Source of the DNA: an uncultured Lachnospiraceae bacterium
GTDB lineage: Bacteria; Bacillota; Clostridia; Lachnospirales; Lachnospiraceae
NCBI GenBank assembly: GCA_946546945.1
Contig: CAMNOU010000013.1
Span: 25,318 to 89,317 of the forward strand
Length of the DNA stretch: 64,000 nucleotides
Reading direction: 5' to 3'
The notes under the pieces were generated by a model that had not been told where the DNA came from, made no database searches, and saw only the letters and a list, made by a program, of their open reading frames with translations. A program made the position numbers and the translations under genes. Shown here piece by piece: positions 8,299-18,220 of the stretch (positions are counted from its first letter, which is position 1; every line of letters starts with the position of its first letter).

Positions 8299-9462
8299 AT
8301 GAGTGACGAGTTTAAAGATTTTGAGCAGGCACAGGCGCCGACCTTGACGTTTGATGTGAATCAGGAGGCAGAGGCTGCAGAACAGATGGTGGAAGCGCCG
8401 ACAGCGGCACCCGTGACTGCGCCGGAATTTACTGAGGAAAGCCTGACGGAAGAAGAACGCAGGATGGTGGACGAGTTTTCGGAGAAAATTGATATTCGTA
8501 ATTCTCAGGCTGTTTTGCAGTACGGAGTCGGCACGCAGAAAAAGATGGCAGACTTTTCCGAGGCAGCGCTGAAAAATGTGCGTACGAAAGATCTCGGGGA
8601 AGTGGGAAATATGCTTTCTTCACTGGTTACGGAGCTTAAGAGCTTTGAAATCGATGAAAACGAGAAAGGGCTGAAGGGGATTTTCAAGAAACAGGCCAAT
8701 AAGACGACGGCCCTGAAAGCGAAATATGCCAAAGCGGAAGTGAATGTCAATAATGTGAGCAATGTTCTTGAAAATCATCAGCAGACGCTTTTAAAAGATG
8801 TGGCTCTCCTCGACAAGATGTATGATGTGAATTTATCTTATTTTAAGGAATTGTCCATGTACATTCTTGCCGGCAAGAAAAAGCTTGAGCAGGTGCGGGA
8901 AACAGAGCTTGCTGAAGCAATCAAAAAAGCGCAGGAGTCCAATCTTCCGGAGGACGCGCAGGCGGCAAAGGATCTGGAAGACAGATGTGAGCGTTTCGAG
9001 AAAAAGATTCATGATCTGGAGCTGACAAGAGTGATCGCGCTGCAGACGGCGCCGCAGATCCGCCTCGTTCAGAACAATGATACCCTGATGGCTGAGAAGA
9101 TCCAGTCTACAATCGTTAATACGATTCCTCTCTGGAAGAGCCAGATGGTTCTTGCTCTTGGTATTGAGCATTCGAACCAGGCGGCAAAAGCAGAGCGCGA
9201 AGTAAACGAAATGACGAATCAGCTGCTGAAAAAGAATGCAGATATCTTAAAGACCGCAACGATCGAGACAGCAAAAGAATCTGAGCGCGGCATTGTTGAT
9301 ATAGAAACACTGAAACATACAAATGAAACTCTGATATCTACCTTTGATGAAGTGATGAAAATTCAGAGCGAGGGACGCGAGCAGAGGAGAGTGGCCGAGG
9401 AGGAAATGCTCAGAATTGAAAATGAGCTGAAACAGAAGCTGCTGGAAATCAATCGAAAATAA
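8299..9462 (+). CDS. telA: TelA-family toxic anion resistance protein
   Basis: This soluble helical protein of 387 residues is in the tellurite/toxic-anion resistance family. The diagnostic stretch is LQYGVGTQKKMADFSEAALKNVRTKDLGEVGNMLSSLVTELKSFE at residues 72-116; long coiled-coil segments follow (for example LEDRCERFEKKIHDLE), then IPLWKSQMVLALGIEHS. Its usual length is near 380. GGGGGGATC at 8287-8295 gives the ribosome-binding site. TelA and XpaC occur together widely in Firmicutes; despite the name, the cellular function appears to be envelope-related and is unproven. A strong terminator closes the operon. Confidence 0.85.
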   Translation: MSDEFKDFEQAQAPTLTFDVNQEAEAAEQMVEAPTAAPVTAPEFTEESLTEEERRMVDEFSEKIDIRNSQAVLQYGVGTQKKMADFSEAALKNVRTKDLGEVGNMLSSLVTELKSFEIDENEKGLKGIFKKQANKTTALKAKYAKAEVNVNNVSNVLENHQQTLLKDVALLDKMYDVNLSYFKELSMYILAGKKKLEQVRETELAEAIKKAQESNLPEDAQAAKDLEDRCERFEKKIHDLELTRVIALQTAPQIRLVQNNDTLMAEKIQSTIVNTIPLWKSQMVLALGIEHSNQAAKAEREVNEMTNQLLKKNADILKTATIETAKESERGIVDIETLKHTNETLISTFDEVMKIQSEGREQRRVAEEEMLRIENELKQKLLEINRK

Positions 9463-9469
9463 TGAAAAC

Positions 9470-9519
9470 AAACATGCGAGATGTCCCTTTGCAATCGGGG
9501 ACATCCCGCGTGTTTTTTT
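9470..9519 (+). terminator. Terminator after telA
   Basis: A long stem (AACATGCGAGATGTCCC with GGGGACATCCCGCGTGTT) around TTTGCAATC ends in seven T (9511-9518). Confidence 0.88.
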
Positions 9520-9564
9520 ACATAGGGGAGCTGAAACCTGCTCCTGTGTTTGAGGATAGGGGAA

Positions 9565-10872
9565 ATGTATAAAGAAATTGCAAAACTGATCATGTATGGA
9601 GATATTGATCCGGACAGTATTATGTATCAGATGGGAGAGATTTTCCGCGACTTTGAAACCGGGACAGCAAGCGATGCGATTTTGACCAGACGGATCTATA
9701 CGCAGATGAAAAGACTTCTTACGCTGGCGACCGATTACGGATTTGACAGGAATCTGTGGCATAACTATCTGGCTTATTTTCTGATCACCAGCGAGAACCC
9801 CTTTTCGCTGACCTGCGAAAAGACGGGAGCCAGTGACGGGAGTGTGAATCATTTTGCAAAAAATGATTTTTCAGCGGTGAAAGCCCTGTTTGATTATGAT
9901 TTTTCCGCGATTGAGAGAGCGCTTGGCATCGATTGTTTCTCTCATATATCCGATTATCGCGCGATTGAAAAAAAGGAGCTGATGTACAACAAGAATGTCA
10001 GCGAAAAAGTACAGGCACTCAGTCTTTCACTGGAACAGGCGGAGGATGAGAACGGTTTCTTCGATGCCGTTACCGGTTTTTATAAAGATTACGGAGTGGG
10101 CATGTTTGGCCTGAATAAAGCATTCCGCATTACGAATGACGCAGAGGGCGGTCTGGTTTTCCTGCCGATCAACAATATGGAAAAGGTGATGCTGGATGAC
10201 CTGGTGGGCTATGAGATCCAGAAGAAGAAACTTGTAGACAATACACGAGCTTTTGTGGAAGGAAAGAAAGCGAATAATGTTCTGCTGTTTGGTGACAGCG
10301 GAACCGGGAAATCGACAAGCGTGAAAGCGATTGTCAATGAGTTTTATGCAGACGGGCTGCGGATGATCGAGATTTATAAACATCAGTTCAAAGACCTGTC
10401 AAATGTGATTGCGGCTGTAAAAAACAGAAATTATAAATTTATTATTTATATGGATGACCTCTCATTTGAAGAGTTCGAGGTGGAGTATAAGTTCCTGAAA
10501 GCAGTGATTGAAGGCGGTGTGGAGACCAAGCCGGACAATATTCTGATTTACGCGACTTCCAACCGCAGGCATTTGATCAAAGAGACCTGGAGCGACCGGA
10601 ATGATATGGAAACGGATAACGGCCTGCACAGATCGGATACGATGCAGGAAAAACTCTCGCTGGTAAACCGTTTCGGCGTGACCATCAATTATTCAAAGCC
10701 GAGTCAGAAGGAGTATTTCGATATTGTCATACATCTGGCCAGACGGGCCGGCATTCCGATGGCGGATGATGAATTGAAAAGTGAAGCCAATAAATGGGAG
10801 CTTTCCCACGGAGGAATATCCGGGAGAACGGCGCAGCAGTTTGTTTATTATCTGCAGGGAATTTACGAATAA
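9565..10872 (+). CDS. DUF815 AAA-type ATPase
   Basis: The 435-residue protein has an N-terminal helical region of about 200 residues and then a P-loop ATPase core of the DUF815 kind. Seen are a Walker A motif GDSGTGKST (about residue 245), a Walker B-like [12 protein letters not shown] and the sensor region [16 protein letters not shown]; all are typical of this single-copy bacterial family with no known substrate. The start at 9565 follows GAGGA with 8 bases spacing; the in-frame TTG at 9550 is less likely. It follows the telA terminator and precedes a beta-CASP nuclease by 27 bases, so it probably has its own promoter. Confidence is high for family, low for role. Confidence 0.8.
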   Translation: MYKEIAKLIMYGDIDPDSIMYQMGEIFRDFETGTASDAILTRRIYTQMKRLLTLATDYGFDRNLWHNYLAYFLITSENPFSLTCEKTGASDGSVNHFAKNDFSAVKALFDYDFSAIERALGIDCFSHISDYRAIEKKELMYNKNVSEKVQALSLSLEQAEDENGFFDAVTGFYKDYGVGMFGLNKAFRITNDAEGGLVFLPINNMEKVMLDDLVGYEIQKKKLVDNTRAFVEGKKANNVLLFGDSGTGKSTSVKAIVNEFYADGLRMIEIYKHQFKDLSNVIAAVKNRNYKFIIYMDDLSFEEFEVEYKFLKAVIEGGVETKPDNILIYATSNRRHLIKETWSDRNDMETDNGLHRSDTMQEKLSLVNRFGVTINYSKPSQKEYFDIVIHLARRAGIPMADDELKSEANKWELSHGGISGRTAQQFVYYLQGIYE

Positions 10873-10899
10873 GATTTTTAATATTGGGGGATTTTTTAC

Positions 10900-12498
10900 A
10901 TGCGATTAGGTTTTATCGGAGCTGCACATGAGGTGACAGGAAGCTGTCATTTTCTGGAGGCAGGGGAAAAACGTATTCTGATTGACTGTGGGATGGAGCA
11001 GGGACCGGACATTTATGAGAACCAGGAAATTCCGGTCAATGCCGCAGCCATTGACTACGTGTTTGTAACACATGCGCACATCGATCACAGCGGCCTTCTT
11101 CCGCTTTTGTATGCGCGCGGATTCCGCGGTAAGATTTATGCAACCAATGCGACTTCGCAATTGTGCGGCATTATGCTGAAGGACAGTGCCCATATCCAGG
11201 AATTTGAGGCAGAGTGGAAAAACAGGAAGGGGCAGCGGGCCGGCAGGGAAGAAGTAGTTCCCATGTATACGCTGAGTGACGCGGAGGGAGTGCTCAATTA
11301 TTTTGTGCCCTGCCCGTATGATAAGCAGATCAAAGTATGCGAAGAAGTGACCATTTGTTTCAGGGATGCCGGACATTTGCTGGGCTCCTCCTTTATTGAG
11401 GTGTGGGTGAATGAAAATGAGAAGCATTGCAAGCTGATTTTCTCGGGAGACCTTGGGAATGGAAATCATGCGCTGATCCGTGATCCGGCGGTCCCGGATA
11501 CATGTGATTATCTGATTATTGAGTCTACCTATGGGGACCGCTGCCATGAGACGCCGCCAGACTATGCGGTGGAACTTGCAAAGGTGCTTTCCGCAACATT
11601 TTCCAGAGGAGGCAATGTTGTGATTCCTGCTTTCTCTGTCGGGCGTACACAGGAAATGCTGTATCACATGCGCAGGATCAAACAGGAAAAAATGCTTCCG
11701 GCCTTTGCTGATTTTGAAGTTTATGTGGACAGTCCGCTTGCTGTAGAAGCGACGAATATATTCAATGAAAATGTTGCAGAATGCTTCCGTGAGGAAGATC
11801 TGGAGATGATACGCAGCGGCGTCAATCCGATTCAGTTTCCGGGACTGAAAAAGTCGGTGACCAGCGAGGACTCAAAGGCCATCAACTTCAATCAGAAGCC
11901 GAAAGTCATCATTTCCGCATCCGGAATGTGTGAAGCCGGCCGGATCCGCCACCATCTGAAACACAATCTCTGGCGGGCGGAATCGACCATTGTTTTCGTG
12001 GGATATCAGGTGCCGGGAACACTCGGACACAGTTTGTTAAACGGTGTCCGCGAGGTGAAGCTGTTCGGGGAAAACATACAGGTGGCTGCACAGATCCTGA
12101 ATCTGCCGGGAATCAGCGGCCATGCGGACAGGGATCATCTGACTGCGTGGGTCAGCGCAATGAAGGAACTGCCAAAGAGAATATTTGTCGTACACGGAGA
12201 GGACAGTGTCACTGACGAATTCGCGGCACATCTGACAGAAGTGACCGGTGCCGAGGCAACTGCGCCTTACAGCGGAGATGTCTATGATCTGGCCGCCAAT
12301 ACATGTGTGGAGTTCGGGAGCAGGAAACGTGTAGAAAAGAAGGCAAAGGCACAGAAAGCGAAGACGGTATTTGACCGGCTTCTGGCTGCCGGGCAGAGAT
12401 TGCTGGCTGTCATCCAGAAAAACAAAGAGGGTACCAACAAAGATCTTGCGAAATTCGCGGACCAGATTAATGTTCTCTGCGATAAATGGGAACGCTGA
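10900..12498 (+). CDS. MBL-fold beta-CASP RNA nuclease
   Basis: This 532-residue metallo-beta-lactamase protein has a beta-CASP insertion, the architecture of CPSF73-like ribonucleases. The zinc motif HAHIDHSG is at about residues 59-66. Other metal ligands are in DAGHLLGSS and FSGDLG, and the beta-CASP part includes IPAFSVGRTQEML and the C-terminal VHGE. KVIISASGMCEAGRIRHHL is a conserved beta-CASP stretch. A basic, Lys/Ala-rich tail (RKRVEKKAKAQKAK) could bind RNA. Bacterial members of this subgroup are less studied than RNase J, which differs in domain order; the RNase activity is by family. It may be cotranscribed with the DUF815 gene. Confidence 0.82.
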   Translation: MRLGFIGAAHEVTGSCHFLEAGEKRILIDCGMEQGPDIYENQEIPVNAAAIDYVFVTHAHIDHSGLLPLLYARGFRGKIYATNATSQLCGIMLKDSAHIQEFEAEWKNRKGQRAGREEVVPMYTLSDAEGVLNYFVPCPYDKQIKVCEEVTICFRDAGHLLGSSFIEVWVNENEKHCKLIFSGDLGNGNHALIRDPAVPDTCDYLIIESTYGDRCHETPPDYAVELAKVLSATFSRGGNVVIPAFSVGRTQEMLYHMRRIKQEKMLPAFADFEVYVDSPLAVEATNIFNENVAECFREEDLEMIRSGVNPIQFPGLKKSVTSEDSKAINFNQKPKVIISASGMCEAGRIRHHLKHNLWRAESTIVFVGYQVPGTLGHSLLNGVREVKLFGENIQVAAQILNLPGISGHADRDHLTAWVSAMKELPKRIFVVHGEDSVTDEFAAHLTEVTGAEATAPYSGDVYDLAANTCVEFGSRKRVEKKAKAQKAKTVFDRLLAAGQRLLAVIQKNKEGTNKDLAKFADQINVLCDKWER

Positions 12499-12541
12499 CA
12501 GGTATTTGAATACCGGAAAGAATAAAAATTCGTATGTACCC

Positions 12542-12570
12542 TTGCTTAACCTCTTTTTTTGCTTTATAAT
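12542..12570 (+). promoter_or_regulatory. Promoter of mgsA
   Basis: TTGCTT (12542-12547) and a perfect TATAAT (12565-12570) lie 17 bases apart. Transcription should begin near 12577, so the leader is under 20 bases and consists mostly of the AGGGGG ribosome-binding site (12581-12586). Confidence 0.75.
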
Positions 12571-12594
12571 AAAAATCTGAAGGGGGCAGTAAGA

Positions 12595-12990
12595 ATGAAT
12601 ATAGGATTGATCGCACATGAGTCGAAGAAAAAGCTTATGCAAAATTTTTGTATTGCATACCGGGGGATTTTGGGGAAAAACTCCCTTTATGCGACGGGCA
12701 CAACGGGGCGATTGATCGAGGATGTTACGAATCTGTCGGTGCGCAAGTATTTGCCGGGACATCTGGGGGGAGTTCAGCAGCTGGGTGCAGACATTGAGAA
12801 CAACCTGATTGATCTGGTTATTTTCCTGAGTGATCCGCAGTCAACCAATTCAAAGGATATCGGACTGGGCAACATATTGAGACAGTGTGATATTCACAAT
12901 GTGGCGATCGCCACGAATCTTGCCACTGCGGAACTGCTGATCCTTGCGCTGGACAGAGGCGACCTGGATTGGCGTGAGATGTATAAATAG
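12595..12990 (+). CDS. mgsA: Methylglyoxal synthase
   Basis: The 131-residue enzyme converts dihydroxyacetone phosphate to methylglyoxal and phosphate, a glycolytic bypass used when phosphate is short or sugar phosphates pile up. The features are IGLIAHESKK at the N-terminus, the phosphate-binding TGTTG (about residues 39-43), GHLGGVQQLGADI and FLSDP with the active-site acids, and NVAIATNLATAELLI. The length is that of short Firmicutes members (B. subtilis about 137). It has its own promoter and terminator, so it is monocistronic. Confidence 0.93.
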   Translation: MNIGLIAHESKKKLMQNFCIAYRGILGKNSLYATGTTGRLIEDVTNLSVRKYLPGHLGGVQQLGADIENNLIDLVIFLSDPQSTNSKDIGLGNILRQCDIHNVAIATNLATAELLILALDRGDLDWREMYK

Positions 12991-12999
12991 TCATTTTTT

Positions 13000-13035
13000 A
13001 CAGTACAGATCCATAGGAACTGTACTGTATTTTTC
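13000..13035 (+). terminator. Terminator of mgsA
   Basis: ACAGTACAG (13000-13008) pairs with CTGTACTGT (13020-13028), followed by a T-rich tract. Confidence 0.82.
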
Positions 13036-13217
13036 GTTTATTAAAAATCTGATTTTCCATATACAAAGAATTAATAGTTTTTTAATGATTTTATAAATTC
13101 TTTGTGCTAATATATTATCAGTCTGGCCTTGATGCATAAATGACCGGTATGAACAGAGTGGATTTCCGGTGTAATACGGATGAGAAAGTGACATATACTA
13201 GATTTAGGGATTTGTTT

Positions 13218-14693
13218 ATGGAGATACTGAAAGATATTTATAATCGTCTGGATGAGCGTATGAAAAGTGTTTTAATGTTTGCTGCCGGGACGGCCGCAAT
13301 CATTGTGTTCTGTCTTTTTGCACGGGTGGCATGGCCGAATATCAGCAGAGAACCGGAGATGACACTACTTGGCGACGCGCAGATTACGATCTCTGCCGGG
13401 ACGGATTTTCAGGATGAGGGAGCAAAGGCATTTATCCGGAAAAAAGATGTCAGCGACCAGATCTATGTGACCGGCGAGGTGGATACTGCCGTTCCGGGGA
13501 CATATGATCTTGCGTATAATGTAGATGGCCGCTGGGAGACTTACTCGGTAGACCGGACAGTGACGGTTGTTGATACCGATGCTCCGCAGATTACGCTGAA
13601 TCAGGATGAAACAGTGACGGTGGAAAAGATTGAGGATTATCAGGAACCCGGAGCAGTGGTGATTGACAACTGTGACGGAGATATGTCTTCTGCCCTGGAT
13701 ATCCAGACAAAGCAGAGCAATGATTATACCTATGTTGTTACCTATACGGTGACGGACTCCTCAGGAAATACGGCGACAGCGCAAAGGCAGGTCATTCTGC
13801 AGGACAAAGTGGCTCCTGAAATAACGCTGATCGGAGAGGGAGCAATTACGATTCAGGAGCGGGAGAAGTTTGCAGACCCGGGTGCGCAGGCAGTGGATGA
13901 CAGAGATGGAGATATCTCACAGAATGTCGTAGCTTCCGGCTTTGTCGATATCTATCGTCCCGGTTCGTATACCGTGACTTATACCGTATCGGATGCGGGA
14001 GGCAATCAGGCATCTGTCACCCGCGATGTTGAGGTGCAGCGGGTGAATTATAATCCGGAGAACGCGATGTACCTGACCTTTGATGACGGTCCGAGCGGGG
14101 ATGTGACGCCGCAGATTCTGGACACACTTGCAGCAAATCATGTACAGGCAACTTTTTTCATCTGCAATTATGACGAGAGCAAGATTCCGATTATCAAGAG
14201 GATGATCAATGAGGGACATACCATCGGTATTCATGGCTATTCCCATGAATATGCTGAGATTTATGCTTCGGCGGATGCGTTTATGAATAATATTTATTCC
14301 CTGCGGGATAAACTGAAAAATGATACCGGTTATGAAGCGTTCTGCATACGGTTCCCCGGAGGAAGCAGCAATGCGGTCAGCAAGCACTATTGTGAAGGGG
14401 TTATGTCGCAGCTGGTTCAGAGGGTTACAGATGAAAATCTGATGTATGTGGACTGGAATGCTTCCTCGCATGATGCGGAGAGCGGATACCATTCTCCCCA
14501 GTCGATTCTGGAAAACGTTAAAAACGAGACAAAGCTGGGGCGGACGAATATTGTTCTGATGCATGATATTTCGTCCAAACAGACGACGGCAGATGCCCTG
14601 CAGAGCATTATTGATTACGGAAAAAGCAGCGGATTTAACTTCTGCAGGATAGAGGAAAACACAGTGCCTGTGCATCAGACAGTGCAAAATTAA
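13218..14693 (+). CDS. Membrane-anchored polysaccharide deacetylase with Ig-like repeats
   Basis: The 491-residue protein has one N-terminal membrane helix (SVLMFAAGTAAIIVFCLFARV). Three immunoglobulin-like DUF5011-type repeats follow, each ending in a pattern such as YTVTDSSGNTA or YTVSDAGGNQA (about residues 50-280). The last part is a NodB-type carbohydrate esterase (CE4) domain: YLTFDDGPSGD holds the catalytic and metal Asp pair, IHGYSHEY the metal His, RFPGGSS the third motif and LMHD the last. Such enzymes remove acetyl groups from peptidoglycan or other wall glycans. AGGGA at 13206-13210 supports the start at 13218; an upstream ATG at 13140 would add a polar 26-residue leader and is less likely. 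Confidence 0.85.
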   Translation: MEILKDIYNRLDERMKSVLMFAAGTAAIIVFCLFARVAWPNISREPEMTLLGDAQITISAGTDFQDEGAKAFIRKKDVSDQIYVTGEVDTAVPGTYDLAYNVDGRWETYSVDRTVTVVDTDAPQITLNQDETVTVEKIEDYQEPGAVVIDNCDGDMSSALDIQTKQSNDYTYVVTYTVTDSSGNTATAQRQVILQDKVAPEITLIGEGAITIQEREKFADPGAQAVDDRDGDISQNVVASGFVDIYRPGSYTVTYTVSDAGGNQASVTRDVEVQRVNYNPENAMYLTFDDGPSGDVTPQILDTLAANHVQATFFICNYDESKIPIIKRMINEGHTIGIHGYSHEYAEIYASADAFMNNIYSLRDKLKNDTGYEAFCIRFPGGSSNAVSKHYCEGVMSQLVQRVTDENLMYVDWNASSHDAESGYHSPQSILENVKNETKLGRTNIVLMHDISSKQTTADALQSIIDYGKSSGFNFCRIEENTVPVHQTVQN

Positions 14694-14697
14694 TGAT

Positions 14698-16449
14698 ATG
14701 AAAAAACTACTGATCTATATGAAAGGATACCGGAAAGAAGCAGTGCTCGCCCCGCTCTTTAAGATGCTGGAGGCGACACTGGAGCTTTTCGTGCCTTTGA
14801 TTGTTGCGGCAATCATTGATACCGGAATAGCAGGCAAAGATGCCTCCTATGTCATAAAGATGGTATTGGTTCTGGTCCTTCTGGGTGCAGTGGGGCTGGG
14901 CTTTTCTGTGACAGCGCAGTATTTTTCGGCAAAGGCGGCCACGGGTTTTGTGACCAGACTGCGTCATGTTCTTTTTTCCCATATTCAGAAATTATCATAT
15001 GAACAGCTGGACACGCAGGGGACTTCCACTTTGATCACCCGTATGACCAGTGATATGAATCAGGTGCAGTCAGGTGTTAATCTGACGCTGCGCCTGTTAT
15101 TGCGTTCTCCCTTCGTGGTGATCGGAGCCATGGTGATGGCATTTACGGTGGATCCGAAAGCTGCGATTGTGTTCGTTGTGGATGTTCCGGCACTGGCAGT
15201 GGTTGTTTTTGGCATCATGTTTGCCAGTATTCCGCTGTACCGGAAGGTGCAGAGCAGGATCGATGAAGTTCTGGGGATGACCAGAGAGAATCTGACCGGA
15301 GTCCGTGTGCTCCGGGCCTTTGGAAAAGAAGAGGATCAGATCAGAGAGTTTTCTGAAAAGAATGAAGAACTGACCGATACCCAGAAATTTGTGGGAAAGA
15401 TCACGGCTCTTCTGAACCCTGTCACTTATGTGATCGTCAATGCTGCGATTATTGTTCTGATCTGGGTCGGCGCAATTCGCGTTCATACAGGGATATTGAC
15501 GCAGGGAGCAGTCGTGGCTCTTTACAATTATATGGCGCAGATCCTTACGGAGCTGATCAAGCTTGCCAACCTGATCATTAATATTACAAAGGCCGTCGCC
15601 TGCGGGAACCGTATTCAGTCTGTTCTGGAGGAGGAGCCCTCTGTGACGGACGGCATGGCAGAAGAACAGGAACACAGTCCGGGTACGCCGGCGGTTGAAT
15701 TCAAAGATACCGGGCTTCGCTATCCGATGGCTTCCGAAGAAGCACTGTCCCATATTTCCTTTTTTGCAATGCCCGGGCAGATGATTGGTGTGATTGGCGG
15801 AACAGGATCCGGGAAAACTTCCCTGGTGAATCTGATCCCGCGTTTTTATGACTGTTCCGGAGGGCAGGTGCTGGTCAACGGAACAGATGTGAAAGACTAT
15901 AAAATGGATGACCTGCGGTCGCGGATCGGTGTGGTGCCGCAAAAAGCAGTTCTGTTCGCGGGTACGATCCGTGAAAATATGCAATGGGGAAAACCCGAAG
16001 CTACAGATGAGGAGATCTTTCGCGCTCTGGAAATTGCGCAGGCGCTGGATATTGTCCGGGGAAGGGAAGCCGGACTCGATACGAAGGTAGAACAGGGGGG
16101 ACGGAACTTTTCCGGAGGACAGAGACAGCGGCTTACCATTGCGAGAGCACTGGTGCGCCAGCCGGATATTCTGATATTGGATGACAGCTCTTCTGCACTT
16201 GATTTTGCGACAGATGCAGCGCTCCGAAACGCAATCCGGACGATGGATCCGAGACCGGTCCTTTTTGTTGTATCGCAAAGAACCAATTCCATACAACATG
16301 CGGATAAGATCATTGTTCTGGAAGACGGACAGGCAGCAGGGATCGGAACACACGAGGAACTGCTGAGAACCTGTGCTGTCTATCAGGAAATTTACCAGTC
16401 CCAGTTCGGCGCACGGACAGAAGGGGGGCACGTACATGAAGAAGACTAA
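14698..16449 (+). CDS. ABC exporter half-transporter with degenerate nucleotide site
   Basis: This 583-residue half-transporter has six membrane helices in residues 1-310 and an ATPase domain after about 335. Walker A is GGTGSGKTS, the signature is FSGGQRQRL, and Walker B is ILILDDSSSALD. Two catalytic positions are changed: the Glu after Walker B is Asp, and the H-loop His is Gln (VVSQRTN). That pattern is typical of the inactive-site subunit of heterodimeric exporters (MdlA, BmrC, TM287 type). It begins 4 bases after the deacetylase and overlaps its partner by 14 bases. The substrate is unknown; drugs, lipids or peptides are all possible. Confidence 0.87.
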   Translation: MKKLLIYMKGYRKEAVLAPLFKMLEATLELFVPLIVAAIIDTGIAGKDASYVIKMVLVLVLLGAVGLGFSVTAQYFSAKAATGFVTRLRHVLFSHIQKLSYEQLDTQGTSTLITRMTSDMNQVQSGVNLTLRLLLRSPFVVIGAMVMAFTVDPKAAIVFVVDVPALAVVVFGIMFASIPLYRKVQSRIDEVLGMTRENLTGVRVLRAFGKEEDQIREFSEKNEELTDTQKFVGKITALLNPVTYVIVNAAIIVLIWVGAIRVHTGILTQGAVVALYNYMAQILTELIKLANLIINITKAVACGNRIQSVLEEEPSVTDGMAEEQEHSPGTPAVEFKDTGLRYPMASEEALSHISFFAMPGQMIGVIGGTGSGKTSLVNLIPRFYDCSGGQVLVNGTDVKDYKMDDLRSRIGVVPQKAVLFAGTIRENMQWGKPEATDEEIFRALEIAQALDIVRGREAGLDTKVEQGGRNFSGGQRQRLTIARALVRQPDILILDDSSSALDFATDAALRNAIRTMDPRPVLFVVSQRTNSIQHADKIIVLEDGQAAGIGTHEELLRTCAVYQEIYQSQFGARTEGGHVHEED

Positions 16450-18172
16450 AGAAAGACGCGTTATCCTGAAAAAAGTTCTTCATTATATCAGTGCTTACAG
16501 AATTTGGATCTTCTTTTCCATTCTGCTCGCTGTGATCACGGTTGTGCTTACGTTGTATATTCCGATTCTGGTGGGACGGGCAATTGACTATATTGTCGCT
16601 GAGGGATTCGTGGATTTTGAAAACATTATAAAGATTCTGATCAGAATTGGCATTGCCGCTGCGGCAACCGCAATCTTGCAGTGGGTCATGAATACCATCA
16701 ATAATAAGGTGACCTATCAGGTAGTCAGAGATGTGCGGAACCAGGCTTTTGAAAAGATTCAGAAGCTGCCGCTGAAATATCTCGACGGACATACCGGCGG
16801 AGAGATTGTCAGCCGGGTGATCGTGGATGCAGATCAGTTTGCGGACGGATTGCTGATGGGGTTCTCGCAGCTGTTTATCGGAATCGTAACGATCGCGGGA
16901 ACGCTGTTTTTTATGCTGACGATCAAACCGGCCATTACGGTTGTCGTTGTTGTGCTGACGCCGGTTTCACTTCTGGTGGCGCGCTTTATTGCGAAAAGGA
17001 CGTTCGACATGTTTGTCCTGCAGTCAAAGACACGTGCGAAGCAGACGGCCCTGATTGATGAGATCGTCGGAAATCAGAAAGTTGTACAGGCGTTTTCACA
17101 TGAGGATGAAGCGATAAAAAACTTTGATGAGATCAATGAGGAGCTCGGGAAATGCTCTCTGCGCGCTACGTTTTTTTCATCCCTGACCAATCCGGGTACG
17201 CGTTTTGTGAACAGTCTTGTTTATGCAGCGGTTGCTCTGAGCGGCGCACTGACGGTGATTGCCGGCGGGATGACCGTCGGCGCGTTGGTCAGCTTTCTGA
17301 GTTATGCAAACCAGTACACAAAGCCTTTTAATGAAATCTCCGGTGTGATTACGGAACTGCAGAATGCGCTTGCCTGTGCCGGGAGGATTTTTGAACTGAT
17401 CGAAGAAACGCCGGAAAGGGAGGATGCCCCGGATGCGGTGACGTTACAGCATCCCAGAGGAGCTGTTCAGATTGAACATGTTGATTTTTCCTATGAACCG
17501 TCACAGCGTCTGATCGAAGATCTGAACCTGGATGTAAGACCGGGGCAGAGGATTGCGATTGTGGGACCTACCGGATGCGGAAAAACAACGTTTATTAACC
17601 TCCTGATGCGGTTTTATGATGTAAAAGGCGGCACGATCTGCGTGGATGGAAAGGAAATCCGGGAAATCACCCGGAAGAGTCTGCGGGGATCCTATGGAAT
17701 GGTGCTGCAGGACACCTGGCTGAAGTCCGGGACCATCCGGGAAAATATCTGTATGGGGCGTCCGGACGCTTCGGAGGAGGAAGTGATTGCTGTTGCAAAG
17801 GCGTGCCATGCCCATGGATTTATCCGGAGGCTTCCGGATGGGTATGATACAGTGATCGGAGAAGACGGGGGAAGTCTTTCCCAGGGGCAGAAACAGCTGA
17901 TCTCCATTGCAAGGGTCATGCTGAGCGAGCCGTCCATGCTGATTCTGGATGAAGCTACTTCTTCTATCGACACAAGGACAGAAATGCATATCCAGAATGC
18001 ATTTGCGAAATTGATGGAAGGCAGGACCAGTTTTATCGTTGCCCACCGGCTTTTTACAATCCAGAATGCAGACCGGATCCTTGTGATGAAGGACGGCAGG
18101 ATCATCGAGCAGGGAACGCACCGGGAGCTGATGGAAAAACAGGGCTTTTATTATCATCTTTATCAGGTATGA
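16436..18172 (+). CDS. ABC exporter half-transporter with canonical ATPase
   Basis: The 578-residue partner of the preceding gene starts 14 bases inside it behind AAGGGGGG, so translation is coupled. Six membrane helices are followed by an ATPase with intact residues: Walker A GPTGCGKTT, signature LSQGQKQL (a slight variant), Walker B ILDEATSSID with catalytic Glu, and H-loop VAHRL. The two subunits should form one consensus and one degenerate ATP site, as in MdlAB and BmrCD. The gene ends in a strong terminator whose 3' arm doubles as the next promoter. Export is inferred from family; the cargo cannot be predicted. Confidence 0.88.
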   Translation: MKKTKERRVILKKVLHYISAYRIWIFFSILLAVITVVLTLYIPILVGRAIDYIVAEGFVDFENIIKILIRIGIAAAATAILQWVMNTINNKVTYQVVRDVRNQAFEKIQKLPLKYLDGHTGGEIVSRVIVDADQFADGLLMGFSQLFIGIVTIAGTLFFMLTIKPAITVVVVVLTPVSLLVARFIAKRTFDMFVLQSKTRAKQTALIDEIVGNQKVVQAFSHEDEAIKNFDEINEELGKCSLRATFFSSLTNPGTRFVNSLVYAAVALSGALTVIAGGMTVGALVSFLSYANQYTKPFNEISGVITELQNALACAGRIFELIEETPEREDAPDAVTLQHPRGAVQIEHVDFSYEPSQRLIEDLNLDVRPGQRIAIVGPTGCGKTTFINLLMRFYDVKGGTICVDGKEIREITRKSLRGSYGMVLQDTWLKSGTIRENICMGRPDASEEEVIAVAKACHAHGFIRRLPDGYDTVIGEDGGSLSQGQKQLISIARVMLSEPSMLILDEATSSIDTRTEMHIQNAFAKLMEGRTSFIVAHRLFTIQNADRILVMKDGRIIEQGTHRELMEKQGFYYHLYQV

Positions 18173-18220
18173 AAAAAGGGTTTGTAAAGTTACAAAAAAA
18201 GCTTTACAAACCCTTTTTTT
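18172..18220 (+). terminator. Terminator of the ABC exporter pair
   Basis: The 18-base arm at 18172-18189 pairs fully with 18202-18219, giving a very stable stem ending in seven T. The 3' arm contains the -35 box of the next promoter. Confidence 0.9.

Noticed and set aside
15097..16437. 446-codon minus-strand open frame
   Set aside because: It is antisense to the exporter subunit, which has clear ABC motifs; the composition is that of a shadow frame.
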